From an uncultured delta proteobacterium (GTDB taxonomy: Bacteria > Desulfobacterota > WTBG01 > CAIYCZ01), in NCBI GenBank assembly GCA_903924805.1, contig CAIYCZ010000241.1, positions 1 through 13,926 of the forward strand: a stretch of 13,926 nucleotides of DNA. The letters run 5' to 3'. Below are positions 1-7,361 of the stretch, in pieces (position 1 is the stretch's first letter; the number at the start of each line of letters is the position of its first letter). A program made the position numbers and the translations under genes. A model generated the notes under the pieces. It saw only the letters and a list, made by a program, of their open reading frames with translations, ran no database searches and was not told the origin of the DNA.

Positions 1-83
1 CTCAAAACCCGCGTGCGGCAAAAGGCAAAGGTATCCAGCACTATCTGCTCAGGGCTTATTTCATGTCGCGGTTTCTTTTCCAT
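1..83 (-). CDS. 5' end of an unidentified gene, cut by the window edge
   Basis: An open frame on the minus strand starts at an ATG (83-81) and stays open to the left edge, giving 27 residues that begin MEKKPRHEISPEQIVLD. An AAGGAG ribosome binding site (99-94) lies 10 nt upstream of the ATG, a usable though slightly long spacing. The visible N-terminus is charged, with no signal peptide or membrane segment, so a cytosolic protein is likely. It lies downstream of the methyltransferase gene in the same orientation with a 206 bp gap, so it probably has its own promoter. I do not recognise the family from so short a fragment; the call rests on the ribosome binding site and the open frame. Confidence 0.5.
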   Translation of the reverse strand, partial: MEKKPRHEISPEQIVLDTFAFCRTRVL

Positions 84-177
84 GCAAACAATTCTCCTTA
101 TCCTTACGTATTGATTGGCAATTTCATGGTTATGTTATTGCCTCTTGTTTTGTCAGTGGTTTATTACAAACCAGTAT

Positions 178-206
178 TTTTTACAGCCTATTTATAATAA
201 AGTCAA
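178..206 (-). promoter_or_regulatory. Weak promoter candidate for the left-edge gene
   Basis: On the minus strand TTGACT (206-201) is followed after 17 bp by TAAAAA (183-178), which would start transcription about 90 nt before the ATG at 83. The -35 is good (5 of 6), but the -10 is poor, and the region is AT-rich, so chance matches are likely. Apart from this candidate and the ribosome binding site I see nothing in 84-289. Confidence 0.25.
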
Positions 207-289
207 TATGATATGGCTACGGGGCAATGGCGGAAGACCACTTGTTCCCTTCCCCGATGCTGGAAAAAAACTACTTTTTCAACAACCTG

Positions 290-1054
290 CTAAACCTTCG
301 CAAATAATTCTTTTACCTGTTCTGTATAATTCCCCAGAGAATCATACAGCGCAAGCGGAGGAAGCACCTTTGCTTCTTTCCCTGCCCCTTTGATTCCTTC
401 CACCAATATAAGATTTGCAGGATCTTTTAAGGTGGGGTGAATAAACTGCAGGGTCTTTGCTTCAATTGCAGCTTTTCTCATCTCATCCATAAGATCAGCT
501 ATTCGGGAACAGGGATAAATGGTGACAAACCTTCCCGAAAGTTTCAGAAGATATGATGAGACGGCGGTGAAGTCAGCCAGGGTCCCGTGCAGCTCATGGC
601 GGGAGACAGCCTTTTGACTGTCCGGATTAATTCGTCCGGTTTTTGGCGGATAGAACGGCGGATTGCTTATGACCATATCAAAGGAGCCCGGCTGAAAGGT
701 GTTCCGTAATTCTCTTATGTCCGCCCGAATGATAGTTACCTTATCTTCACACGCGTTATACGTGATATTTTTTTGTGCAAGCCGGGCAAGATCCTGCTGC
801 ACTTCTATGCCCACAATTTTCTCAACATCGTTACGCTTGAACAGGATAACCGGGAGTATGCCGCTTCCCGTGCCCAGATCGGCTATTGTGCCGGATGCCC
901 GTTGTGCCGCGAAGGTGCCAAGCAGTATTGAGTCAACAGAAAAACGGTAGCCATGCCGTTTTTGAAAAATTTTAAGCCTGCCCGCAAAAAGCTCGCAGAG
1001 CTCATCATCGTGCCGGGCCGGTTTTATTGAACCTGTTTTAGCCTTCCCGGTCAT
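290..1054 (-). CDS. trmN6: TrmN6-like tRNA1(Val) (adenine(37)-N6)-methyltransferase
   Basis: 254-residue class I SAM-dependent methyltransferase. The N-terminal stretch LFAGRLKIFQKRHGYRFSVD (about 22-41) is characteristic of the TrmN6/YfiC/YabB group, which methylates N6 of A37 next to the anticodon of tRNA1(Val). The SAM-binding motif I is DLGTGSG at 59-65. The amino-methyltransferase catalytic motif NPPF is at 131-134, where Asn-Pro-Pro positions the target amino group. The length is close to that of the E. coli protein (about 245 aa). The ATG at 1054 is preceded by AGGA five nt upstream and lies inside the end of the acyl-ligase fusion gene (17 bp overlap), which suggests translational coupling. 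Family assignment is strong. The exact tRNA target is inferred, because related RNA and DNA N6-adenine methyltransferases share NPPF. Confidence 0.85.
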   Translation of the reverse strand: MTGKAKTGSIKPARHDDELCELFAGRLKIFQKRHGYRFSVDSILLGTFAAQRASGTIADLGTGSGILPVILFKRNDVEKIVGIEVQQDLARLAQKNITYNACEDKVTIIRADIRELRNTFQPGSFDMVISNPPFYPPKTGRINPDSQKAVSRHELHGTLADFTAVSSYLLKLSGRFVTIYPCSRIADLMDEMRKAAIEAKTLQFIHPTLKDPANLILVEGIKGAGKEAKVLPPLALYDSLGNYTEQVKELFAKV

Positions 1055-3614
1055 GATAGTCCTGCAATTCTTTTTGCCACCTGCCGAGAAACTCGTCTAC
1101 TGGTCCACTGGTTGAAAGCGGAGGGAAAATCCTTGCCGTTATGCGCGTGCGGTGCAGGCCGGGGTTTTTTCGTGAAAGAAGAGCCCGGGTTCCCGCGATA
1201 TAGACCGGCAAGAAGTCTGCGCCGGCACGTTTTGCCGCAGCGCCAATCCCTTTTTTCGGCTCAGCAATGTTTCCGTCAACAGTTCGCATGCCTTCAGGGA
1301 ACACGCACATGGGTTTTCCTGACTGTAAAACCTGGCAGGAATACTGGAGAGACGCAATGGCCGTATCATGGGTTCCGGTTAAAATAATCCGGCCGATTTT
1401 CTGCACAAGGGAAAAAGGAAATCTCCCGAAAATCTGGTTGAGAGAAATAAAGAAGCAATTATTAATAATAGTGAAAGGGAAAAGCCCATAGATAACCAGG
1501 CCATCGATATAGGAATTATGATTTGGCGCAATAATGAAAGGCGGGTGAGCAGTCCCCAGATACTGCCTTCCCTCAAGGCGTGCCTTAAAAAAAACGCTAA
1601 GCACCATCCTGCAGATACCGTAAAAGCAGAATCGCAAACAGAGCGCAAAAGGATTGTTTCCCGTGGAGACGTGTTCTGCAAGAGGGGTGGCTGGAGAAAC
1701 AGAGAGTTTTTCTTCTAAAGAATCAGCTTCAATAAGCGCTTCCCGCTGCGGGCCCTCGGCAATGAGTGCCTTAATATCCCGCAAGGTGAGAATAGCGCCG
1801 GCCTGCTCTTCGGTTATTTTTATCCCGTAGCTCTCTTCAACGGCAAAGAAGAAATCCAGTTTTGCCAGTGAGTCAAGGCCGAGGTCTGTCTCCAGGTTGT
1901 TTTTCAGAGAGGGGAATTTTTTAAGTTTCAGCACCCCGCTGACAAACACGAGAAAAGGGTCCCGGTCTTCCGCAGCGGGTTCCTCCACCGGCCCGGTACT
2001 TTCCCGGGATTTTTCTTTTATCAGCTCTGCTACTCTGTAGCGCCTGATTTTCCCCAGGGCTGTTTTCGGCAGCTCTTCATCCGTAAGCTCGATCCGTGTC
2101 ACCCGCTGATATGCGGGGAGGTTCTGCGCAATGGTTTCAATTTCATATTTAATATCCTGATATATGGTGGAGATTTTATGGCGCGTGAAGTAGTCCTTGT
2201 TGGGATAGACGACCACGGTGAGAAATTCCCTGGCAGCTTCAGTGGTGAGGGTTATGCAGAGCTCTTTTATTTTTTCGCTCTGCCGGTAGATTTTTTCCAG
2301 CTCTTCAGGATAGATATTTTTTCCCGTGGAGAGGACCAGCACCTCTTTGCTGCGGCCGGTGATAAAAAGGCGCCCCCGGTCATCTATAAACCCGAGGTCT
2401 CCTGAATGAAACCAGCCGTCAGTGATGGCTTCACGGGTAAGATCGGGACGCTTGTAATACCCCATCATTACGTTCGGGCCTTTAATGCAGATCTCTCCCT
2501 GCTCTAACAGGGGGTCTGCTTTTTCAATCTTTATTGACACGCCCGGTGCAGCCCTGCCCACAGAGCCCGGCAGCGGGTCTGCAAAGGTGCTGATGGCAGC
2601 AATCGGAGAGGTTTCGGTGAGGCCGTATGCTTCAAGTAGTGTGAAGCCAAGAAGCCTTAGTTTTTTATGAACCGCTGTATCAAGCCGGGCACCGCCGCAG
2701 GCAAAAAACCTGAATCCGGGGAAATTCCGGTGAATGGCAGGGAAAAAAAGTTTCCCTGCATTTATTTTAAGGGGCTGCAGCTTTTCTGCAATTTTCAGTA
2801 AGAAATAAAAAAAGATTCTTTTACTCTGCGGCAGCGCTGCAACGTTCTGAAACACCTTATCGCAAAAAAGCTCTAAAACCCGGGGGATGGCGATGAGCAC
2901 GGTTGCCCGGTGGTTTTTCACCGCCGCAAAGATATCTTCCCCTTTGAGAGACCGGGGGAAAATAACCGATGCCCCAAAGTACGGGGGGGCAAGTACGGTG
3001 CAGGCAAAGGGATATACATGGTGGAAGGGCAGTATGGCGACAATCCGGTCATTGCTGGTCACCAGGCCTTTTAGGTACTCAAACATCCGCATGTTGGACA
3101 TAAAGTTTGCTTCATTGAGCATGACGCCTTTTGGATCGCTGGTGGTCCCTGAGGTGAAGATAATTGACATGGGCTGGCCCTGTGCAAGCGGGGTACTATC
3201 AGGCTCATGGTCACCGGCAGCAGGTTTAATATCCTCAAGGTAAATTTTTGGTGTCGCATCGTTAAAAAAGGCAGCGAATGCACGGCCGCATAAAATTACC
3301 GAGGGATTGGTAAACCGTTCAATATTCTTAAACTCAGCCCCGCTAAAACGGACATCCCCGTGAACTATTGTGAGGCCGCACAGGTGGGCGCCAAGATATG
3401 CTGCCGGCCATGCGGGAGAATTTTCCCCTACCAGTATGGCACGACTTCCCGGAGCTATCTGAAAAGAGCGGATGGCAGCGGAAAAAGAAACGATAAGGGA
3501 GCGGAAATCGTGGTAGGTGAGAGTCCTTTCCTCTCCGGTTTCATAATAAAAGAAAGCCGTCTTGTTTCCCAGCTCTTTTGCTCTATTGAGTATATGCTCT
3601 GCAAGCGATGTCAT
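1038..3614 (-). CDS. Acyl-AMP ligase / acyl carrier protein / PlsC acyltransferase fusion
   Basis: 858-residue three-part lipid enzyme. Residues 1-535 form an AMP-binding fatty-acid ligase: P-loop IIFTSGTTSDPKG at 151-163, YGLTETSP at 330-337, WFHSGDLG at 401-408, and the C-terminal catalytic Lys in GKIRR (K522). Residues about 552-620 form an acyl carrier domain with the phosphopantetheine Ser in LGLDSL (S582). Residues about 660-858 are a PlsC/LPLAT acyltransferase with the HX4D motif in NHNSYID (H699, D704) and FPEGMRT at 772-778. A straightforward reading is that a free fatty acid is adenylated, loaded on the built-in carrier, and passed to a lysophospholipid or other acceptor at the membrane. 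E. coli Aas combines the acyltransferase and ligase in the opposite order and has no carrier domain. There is no Shine-Dalgarno before the ATG; the stretch there reads CTCCTTTTT. Domain calls are strong; the substrates are unknown. Confidence 0.92.
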   Translation of the reverse strand: MTSLAEHILNRAKELGNKTAFFYYETGEERTLTYHDFRSLIVSFSAAIRSFQIAPGSRAILVGENSPAWPAAYLGAHLCGLTIVHGDVRFSGAEFKNIERFTNPSVILCGRAFAAFFNDATPKIYLEDIKPAAGDHEPDSTPLAQGQPMSIIFTSGTTSDPKGVMLNEANFMSNMRMFEYLKGLVTSNDRIVAILPFHHVYPFACTVLAPPYFGASVIFPRSLKGEDIFAAVKNHRATVLIAIPRVLELFCDKVFQNVAALPQSKRIFFYFLLKIAEKLQPLKINAGKLFFPAIHRNFPGFRFFACGGARLDTAVHKKLRLLGFTLLEAYGLTETSPIAAISTFADPLPGSVGRAAPGVSIKIEKADPLLEQGEICIKGPNVMMGYYKRPDLTREAITDGWFHSGDLGFIDDRGRLFITGRSKEVLVLSTGKNIYPEELEKIYRQSEKIKELCITLTTEAAREFLTVVVYPNKDYFTRHKISTIYQDIKYEIETIAQNLPAYQRVTRIELTDEELPKTALGKIRRYRVAELIKEKSRESTGPVEEPAAEDRDPFLVFVSGVLKLKKFPSLKNNLETDLGLDSLAKLDFFFAVEESYGIKITEEQAGAILTLRDIKALIAEGPQREALIEADSLEEKLSVSPATPLAEHVSTGNNPFALCLRFCFYGICRMVLSVFFKARLEGRQYLGTAHPPFIIAPNHNSYIDGLVIYGLFPFTIINNCFFISLNQIFGRFPFSLVQKIGRIILTGTHDTAIASLQYSCQVLQSGKPMCVFPEGMRTVDGNIAEPKKGIGAAAKRAGADFLPVYIAGTRALLSRKNPGLHRTRITARIFPPLSTSGPVDEFLGRWQKELQDYHDREG

Positions 3615-3735
3615 GGTTAAAAAGGAGTTTTCTCTATCTGCACTAACGCATGCTGTTATCGAAAAAAAACAGTTCTTTACATGGCAGGAAAAATTAATGA
3701 TAATTCTATCAGGTGTGGCAATTAAAGTAAAGAAC

Positions 3736-3761
3736 CACAGTTCGCAGAGAAATGCGCTGTG
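3736..3761. repeat. Bulged hairpin in the divergent spacer
   Basis: CACAG (3736-3740) and CGCA (3743-3746) pair with TGCG (3753-3756) and CTGTG (3757-3761) around a GAGAAA loop, with TT as a bulge. It lies between the divergent acyl-ligase and TIG genes. The sequence at its start, ACCACAG followed by CGCAGAGA, resembles the ACCACAGAG/CACAGAGA stretch at 7314-7332, so both may belong to one dispersed family. It has no T-tract and is not an obvious terminator. Confidence 0.45.
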
Positions 3762-3786
3762 TTCTGGTGAAAGATAATTTCAAGGA

Positions 3787-3831
3787 GGAGATTTTTAAAT
3801 CTCCCCTAACCCCTCTTTTAAAAAGAGGGGT
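3787..3831. repeat. Double palindrome (two adjacent inverted repeats)
   Basis: GGAGATTT (3787-3794) pairs with AAATCTCC (3797-3804) across a 2-base centre. Immediately after it, ACCCCTCTTTT (3809-3819) pairs with AAAAGAGGGGT (3821-3831) across a single A. Both arms are perfect. The paired layout in a non-coding spacer looks like a dispersed palindromic unit rather than a terminator, since neither arm is followed by a T-tract in either direction. It lies 47 bp before the TIG-protein start codon and could affect its transcription or message stability. Confidence 0.6.
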
Positions 3832-3878
3832 ATAGTATAGAGTCTCACCCTTTTATAATTATTAAAGGAGGATTTTTC

Positions 3879-4295
3879 ATGAAACCCACTATCTATAAGC
3901 TCATTGTGTGTTTGGCTGTACTTGTTCTCATCACGGGGCTGTGCGGCTATTCAGCAGTATTACCGGCACAGGAAGAAAAGGAAGAAACAACAGAAGATTC
4001 ATCCGGACAAACTTCATGCCCGTCACCGTACATAAAGCTGGTGAGCCCGCGGGCAGCAGCAGCAGGAGCCAGGATAACAATTGAAGGGGCGCGGTTTGGC
4101 AAGGATACGGGGCAGGTTATCTTCCCCGGAAATCTTCCGGCCGAGGTTGTCTCATGGCGCTACCAGCACATTGAAGTCATCGTTCCTGACGGAGCTGCAA
4201 CCGGCAATATTACGGTAATAAGCTCATGCTCAAGCGAAAACAAAAAGGGCCCCGGCGGGTATTTTAAAGTCCTTGAAAAACCAAAAGAGAAGTAA
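3879..4295 (+). CDS. Small secreted IPT/TIG-domain protein
   Basis: 138 residues. Residues 1-30 look like a Sec signal peptide: KPTIYK, then a hydrophobic core to about 22, with possible cleavage near LPA|QEE. The LITGLC stretch is a poor lipobox because Leu precedes the Cys, so lipidation is unlikely. A short acidic linker (31-46) follows. Residues about 50-132 match an IPT/TIG immunoglobulin-like fold (PYIKLVSP start, then ITIEGARFGKDTGQVIF, ending in a TGNITV strand). Such domains mediate protein or carbohydrate binding in surface proteins. C47 and C117 flank the domain and could form a disulfide. The start is secure: AAAGGAGG (3864-3871) lies 7 nt before the ATG. It is followed by selB on the same strand after a 135 bp repeat-bearing gap. 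Its partner and role are unknown. Confidence 0.75.
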   Translation: MKPTIYKLIVCLAVLVLITGLCGYSAVLPAQEEKEETTEDSSGQTSCPSPYIKLVSPRAAAAGARITIEGARFGKDTGQVIFPGNLPAEVVSWRYQHIEVIVPDGAATGNITVISSCSSENKKGPGGYFKVLEKPKEK

Positions 4296-4306
4296 CATCT
4301 GAGACG

Positions 4307-4402
4307 GGACGCGGATTTTCGCTGATACACGCAGATTTTTATTGAATTCTATTTTCAATTTGAATTTTCCCAAATCCGGAGAATCTGCACTCATCTGCGT
4401 CC
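4307..4402. repeat. Imperfect long inverted repeat before selB
   Basis: The left arm (4307-4337) begins GGACGCGGAT and ends ACGCAGATT. The right arm (4382-4402) begins AATCTGCAC and ends TCTGCGTCC, so the arm ends pair well with an imperfect middle. The arms enclose about 44 bp of AT-rich sequence with runs of A and T. The left arm itself contains near-repeats of the form CGCxGATTT. It fills most of the 135 bp TIG-selB spacer and ends 28 bp before the selB start, which has no Shine-Dalgarno. This looks like a degenerate dispersed intergenic element; I cannot show other copies from this window. Confidence 0.55.
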
Positions 4403-4430
4403 ATATTGTTAGCTGTCATACATCCACACT

Positions 4431-6353
4431 ATGAAAAAAGTTATTTTAGGAACTGCCGGCCACATTGACCACGGCAAGACCACGCTCATGAAAGCCCTCA
4501 CCGGTGTTGACCTTGACCGGCTCAAGGAGGAAAAAGAGCGGGGCATTACCATTGAGCTTGGGTTTACCTCCCTCACCCTCCCCGGCGGTCAGCGGGTTGG
4601 CATCATCGATGTCCCCGGCCATGAAAAGTTTATAAAAAACATGGTTGCAGGGGTAGGAGGCATAGATATTGTGCTTCTGGTGATTGCGGCAGATGAAGGG
4701 GTGATGCCGCAAACACGGGAGCATCTTGATATCTGCAGGCTGCTTGCTATCAGGAAGGGTCTTATTGCGCTCACCAAAATTGATCTGGTGGACAGCGACT
4801 GGCTTGAGATGGTGACAGAGGACGTCCGCCAGTTTGTGAAGGGCACCTTCCTTGACGGGGCACCGGTTATTCCTCTTTCATCAGCAACCGGACAGGGCAT
4901 ACCGGATCTTTTGTCCGCACTTGAGCGGATTGTTGCAGATATTCATGAGCGGCCGGCCTCGGGTATTCTCCGTCTGCCCATTGACCGGGTATTCACCATG
5001 AAGGGGTTTGGCACCGTGGTAACCGGGACGCTTATGGCCGGCATTGTTTCTGTGGGGGATGAGGTGGAGATATTGCCCGCTGGCATTACAGCCAAAGTGC
5101 GGGGGATACAGGTGCATAACGAAAGCGCAGCATCAGTCGGGGCAGGTCTTCGGACTGCAATCAATTTACAGGGAACGGAAAAAGCCCTCATTGAGCGGGG
5201 GGATGTTTTGACCTCTCCGGGGACGACGCTTCCCACCCGAAGGATTGATGCCTGGATAGATTATCTTGAAAGTGCTTCACAGCCGTTAAAAAACAGGACA
5301 AAGATACGGATTCATACCGGCACCTCGGAAATTATGGGTGAGGTGCGGGTATTACATGGCGAAGAAATAATCCCCGGGGAAAGTGGCTTCATACAAATCA
5401 TACTGGAAACCCCGTTAGTCGTTTTTCCCCATGACCGCTATGTACTCAGGAGCTACTCGCCGGTTCACACCATTGGCGGCGGAGAGATTCTGGATAACCT
5501 TCCCGGCAGGCACAAGAGGTTTTCAGAAGAAGTGATAGAGCACTTAAACATATTGAAGCGGGGAAAGCTTCAGGAGGGGGTCCTTGTTTTTTGCCAGGAG
5601 GCGGGGCGCAAGGGGCTTTCCGGTTCACAGATACAGGCGCGTCTGGGACTGGAACCATCCCGGCAGCAGGCATTGATTGAGGAATTGCTTTGCGGCGGGC
5701 AGATTGTGTCATTCAGCAGAGACCCCCTGCACATTACTACTCCGCAGACGGTTAAGGAATTGGAACAGCGCATTCTTGAGGAGCTTAAAGCCTATCACAG
5801 CAAAAACCCGCTCAAGATGGGGATGCTCAGGGAAGAGCTCAGGGCACGGCTTCCCTATGATACCAGCCCAAAACTTTTTTCATATGCAGCTGATAAGCTG
5901 GCTGAACGCAAAAAAATCGGTCTGGCGAAGGAATATCTGTTTTTGTCAGGCCGCAGCCCGGTGTTACAGGATGTGCAAAAAGACCTGCAGAAGAAGATTT
6001 TAGATATCTACAGCAAAGAGGCGCTCATGCCCCCCACGCTGAAGGAGCTCATCGAAAAACTTCTTGTTTCAGAAAAGGAAATATCAGGCCTCCTTGCTTT
6101 GCTCGTCCGGGAGGGGCACCTCGTGAAGGTAAGTGAAGAGCTGTTTTTTGACGCTCGGGCTGTGCAAAAGCTTACCAGCGATGTAACGTCCTACCTTGAA
6201 AAGAATGGAGAAATTACCACGCAGGGTTTCAAGGAGCTGACCGGGCTCTCCCGCAAGTTCATGATTCCCCTGTTCGAGTATCTTGATAAGGCGCGGGTGA
6301 CGGTGAGGATCGGGGACAAGCGGGTGTTGAGGAAAGTGAAAAGCGAAAAGTGA
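4431..6353 (+). CDS. selB: Selenocysteine-specific elongation factor SelB
   Basis: 640-residue translational GTPase that carries Sec-tRNA(Sec) to the ribosome at UGA codons marked by a SECIS hairpin. GTPase motifs: GHIDHGKT at 10-17, RGITI at 37-41, DVPGHE at 60-65, TKID at 115-118, and SSATGQG near 150. An EF-Tu-like domain 2 follows (RVFTMKGFGTVVTGTLMAG, about 186-204), then domain 3, and a C-terminal half (about 375-640) of winged-helix type that in this family binds SECIS RNA. The length is typical (about 610-640). No Shine-Dalgarno is visible before the ATG, but MKKVILGTAGHIDHGKT is the expected N-terminus. No selA, selD or selC is visible in the window. The last codons (KVKSEK) lie in an A-rich heptad repeat. 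The gene converges on ribF with an 18 bp gap. Confidence 0.96.
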   Translation: MKKVILGTAGHIDHGKTTLMKALTGVDLDRLKEEKERGITIELGFTSLTLPGGQRVGIIDVPGHEKFIKNMVAGVGGIDIVLLVIAADEGVMPQTREHLDICRLLAIRKGLIALTKIDLVDSDWLEMVTEDVRQFVKGTFLDGAPVIPLSSATGQGIPDLLSALERIVADIHERPASGILRLPIDRVFTMKGFGTVVTGTLMAGIVSVGDEVEILPAGITAKVRGIQVHNESAASVGAGLRTAINLQGTEKALIERGDVLTSPGTTLPTRRIDAWIDYLESASQPLKNRTKIRIHTGTSEIMGEVRVLHGEEIIPGESGFIQIILETPLVVFPHDRYVLRSYSPVHTIGGGEILDNLPGRHKRFSEEVIEHLNILKRGKLQEGVLVFCQEAGRKGLSGSQIQARLGLEPSRQQALIEELLCGGQIVSFSRDPLHITTPQTVKELEQRILEELKAYHSKNPLKMGMLREELRARLPYDTSPKLFSYAADKLAERKKIGLAKEYLFLSGRSPVLQDVQKDLQKKILDIYSKEALMPPTLKELIEKLLVSEKEISGLLALLVREGHLVKVSEELFFDARAVQKLTSDVTSYLEKNGEITTQGFKELTGLSRKFMIPLFEYLDKARVTVRIGDKRVLRKVKSEK

Positions 6354-6364
6354 AAAGTTGAAAG
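6333..6364. repeat. AAAGTGA heptad tandem repeat at the selB 3' end
   Basis: Units are AAAGTGA, AAAGCGA, AAAGTGA, AAAGTTGA and a partial AAAG. The third unit supplies the selB stop codon (TGA at 6351-6353), and the first two encode the lysine-rich C-terminal residues. The array ends 8 bp before the convergent ribF stop. It looks like an expanded short tandem repeat that has reached into the coding end. Confidence 0.7.
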
Positions 6365-6371
6365 CACCCTG

Positions 6372-7301
6372 CTACTCGGTGAAGTGCTGTAAAATATTTT
6401 TTGCCCTCTTCACATCTTTTTCAATTTGAGCAGCCAGGCTGCCAGCATCTTTAAATTTCTTCTCTCCCCGCAGCCGGTGAACAAACGTGATGGTCATCTT
6501 CTTTCCGTAGAGGTTCTTCTGAAAATCAAAGAGATGCACTTCGATGGTGCGCTGGTTCTCGCCGAAAGTGGGGCACGTACCGATATTAACCACGCCGCCA
6601 TAGGTCCCGCAGGGTGTTTTGGCACGTATCACATAGATCCCGTTCTGCGGAATCAAATTTTTTTCAGGTTTAAGGTTGGCAGTAGGAAACCCGATGCCCC
6701 GCTGCTTGCCTTTGACTACAGTCCCTGAAAGGCTATACAGCCTGCCCAGTAATCTCCCTGCCTCGTAAACATCTCCCTTCTTGATAAAATTTCTAATGGT
6801 TGTGCTCCGCACCGGTATGTCATCAATCCGTATATCCCTGATTTCCCACACGGTGAAGCCCATGGCCTTTCCCATCTTCTTTAGCAGGCTGGCAGAGCCT
6901 TTCCGGTTTTTGCCAAACGCATAGTCATGACCTATCAGAATTTCCTTTGGGTGGAAACGCTTATAGAGAATATTCTCTATAAACTCCTCGGGAGAGTAGC
7001 TGGCAAATTTTTTGGTGAACTTTTCGCAGACCAGCACATCAAGGGGGGTCTTTTTCAGGAGCTGTACTTTTTCTGCAAAGGTCGTTATAGTTGGCGGCGC
7101 TTTGTGCGGAGCAAGGACGGCGAGGGGATGAGGGTCAAAGGTATAGATGACAGAGACGCCGCCTATTGCCTTTGCCCGCTGAAATGCGTTTTTGATTATC
7201 ATTTGATGGCCGAGGTGCAGGCCATCAAAATTTCCGATAGTTATAACCGGATTCTTTAAATTAATATCTTTTAGCTGGTGACTGCCTTTAATGAGTTTCA
7301 T
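6372..7301 (-). CDS. ribF: Bifunctional riboflavin kinase / FAD synthetase
   Basis: 309 residues, the usual RibF length. It phosphorylates riboflavin to FMN and adenylates FMN to FAD in the cytosol. The N-terminal adenylyltransferase half shows the nucleotidyl-transferase motif GNFDGLHLGH (23-32), GHDYAFGKNRKG (124-135) and RSTTIR (165-170). The C-terminal flavokinase half shows GKQRGIGFPTANL (198-210, with the PTAN motif), NIGTCPTF (239-246) and TIEVHLFDF (252-260) with the likely catalytic Glu254. It lies 54 bp downstream of the thioesterase gene on the same strand and may share its promoter. There is no clear Shine-Dalgarno before the ATG; the upstream DNA is repeat-like (ACCACAGAG/CACAGAGA). 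No FMN riboswitch is visible upstream. Confidence 0.96.
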   Translation of the reverse strand: MKLIKGSHQLKDINLKNPVITIGNFDGLHLGHQMIIKNAFQRAKAIGGVSVIYTFDPHPLAVLAPHKAPPTITTFAEKVQLLKKTPLDVLVCEKFTKKFASYSPEEFIENILYKRFHPKEILIGHDYAFGKNRKGSASLLKKMGKAMGFTVWEIRDIRIDDIPVRSTTIRNFIKKGDVYEAGRLLGRLYSLSGTVVKGKQRGIGFPTANLKPEKNLIPQNGIYVIRAKTPCGTYGGVVNIGTCPTFGENQRTIEVHLFDFQKNLYGKKMTITFVHRLRGEKKFKDAGSLAAQIEKDVKRAKNILQHFTE

Positions 7302-7343
7302 TTTGAAATCTGAACCACAGAGTTCACAGAGAAAATTAAACAG

Positions 7344-7361
7344 AGCTGATAGCTGTCAGCT
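7344..7361. repeat. Palindrome overlapping the thioesterase stop codon
   Basis: AGCTGA (7344-7349) and TCAGCT (7356-7361) are perfect inverted arms around TAGCTG, giving a compact hairpin at the 3' end of the thioesterase gene. The right arm contains the thioesterase stop codon (minus-strand TGA at 7358-7356). There is no T-tract, so it may act as a message-stability element or belong to an extragenic palindrome family rather than terminate transcription. Confidence 0.5.

Noticed and set aside
115..393. A plus-strand open frame of 92 codons in the left spacer
   Set aside because: It overlaps the 3' end of the methyltransferase antisense, has no ribosome binding site and no recognisable features; the left-edge minus-strand gene has better support.
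3854..3859. TATAAT as the -10 of the TIG-protein promoter
   Set aside because: It lies 19 nt before the ATG, so transcription would start within the Shine-Dalgarno, and there is no -35 match 16-18 bp upstream.
3879..3950. Lipoprotein signal in the TIG-domain protein (Cys22)
   Set aside because: The residues before Cys are Thr-Gly-Leu; Leu at -1 does not fit a lipobox, so a normal Sec signal is preferred.
4307..4402. Riboswitch or SECIS element
   Set aside because: No conserved riboswitch core is recognisable, and SECIS hairpins lie next to in-frame UGA in selenoprotein genes, none of which is visible here.
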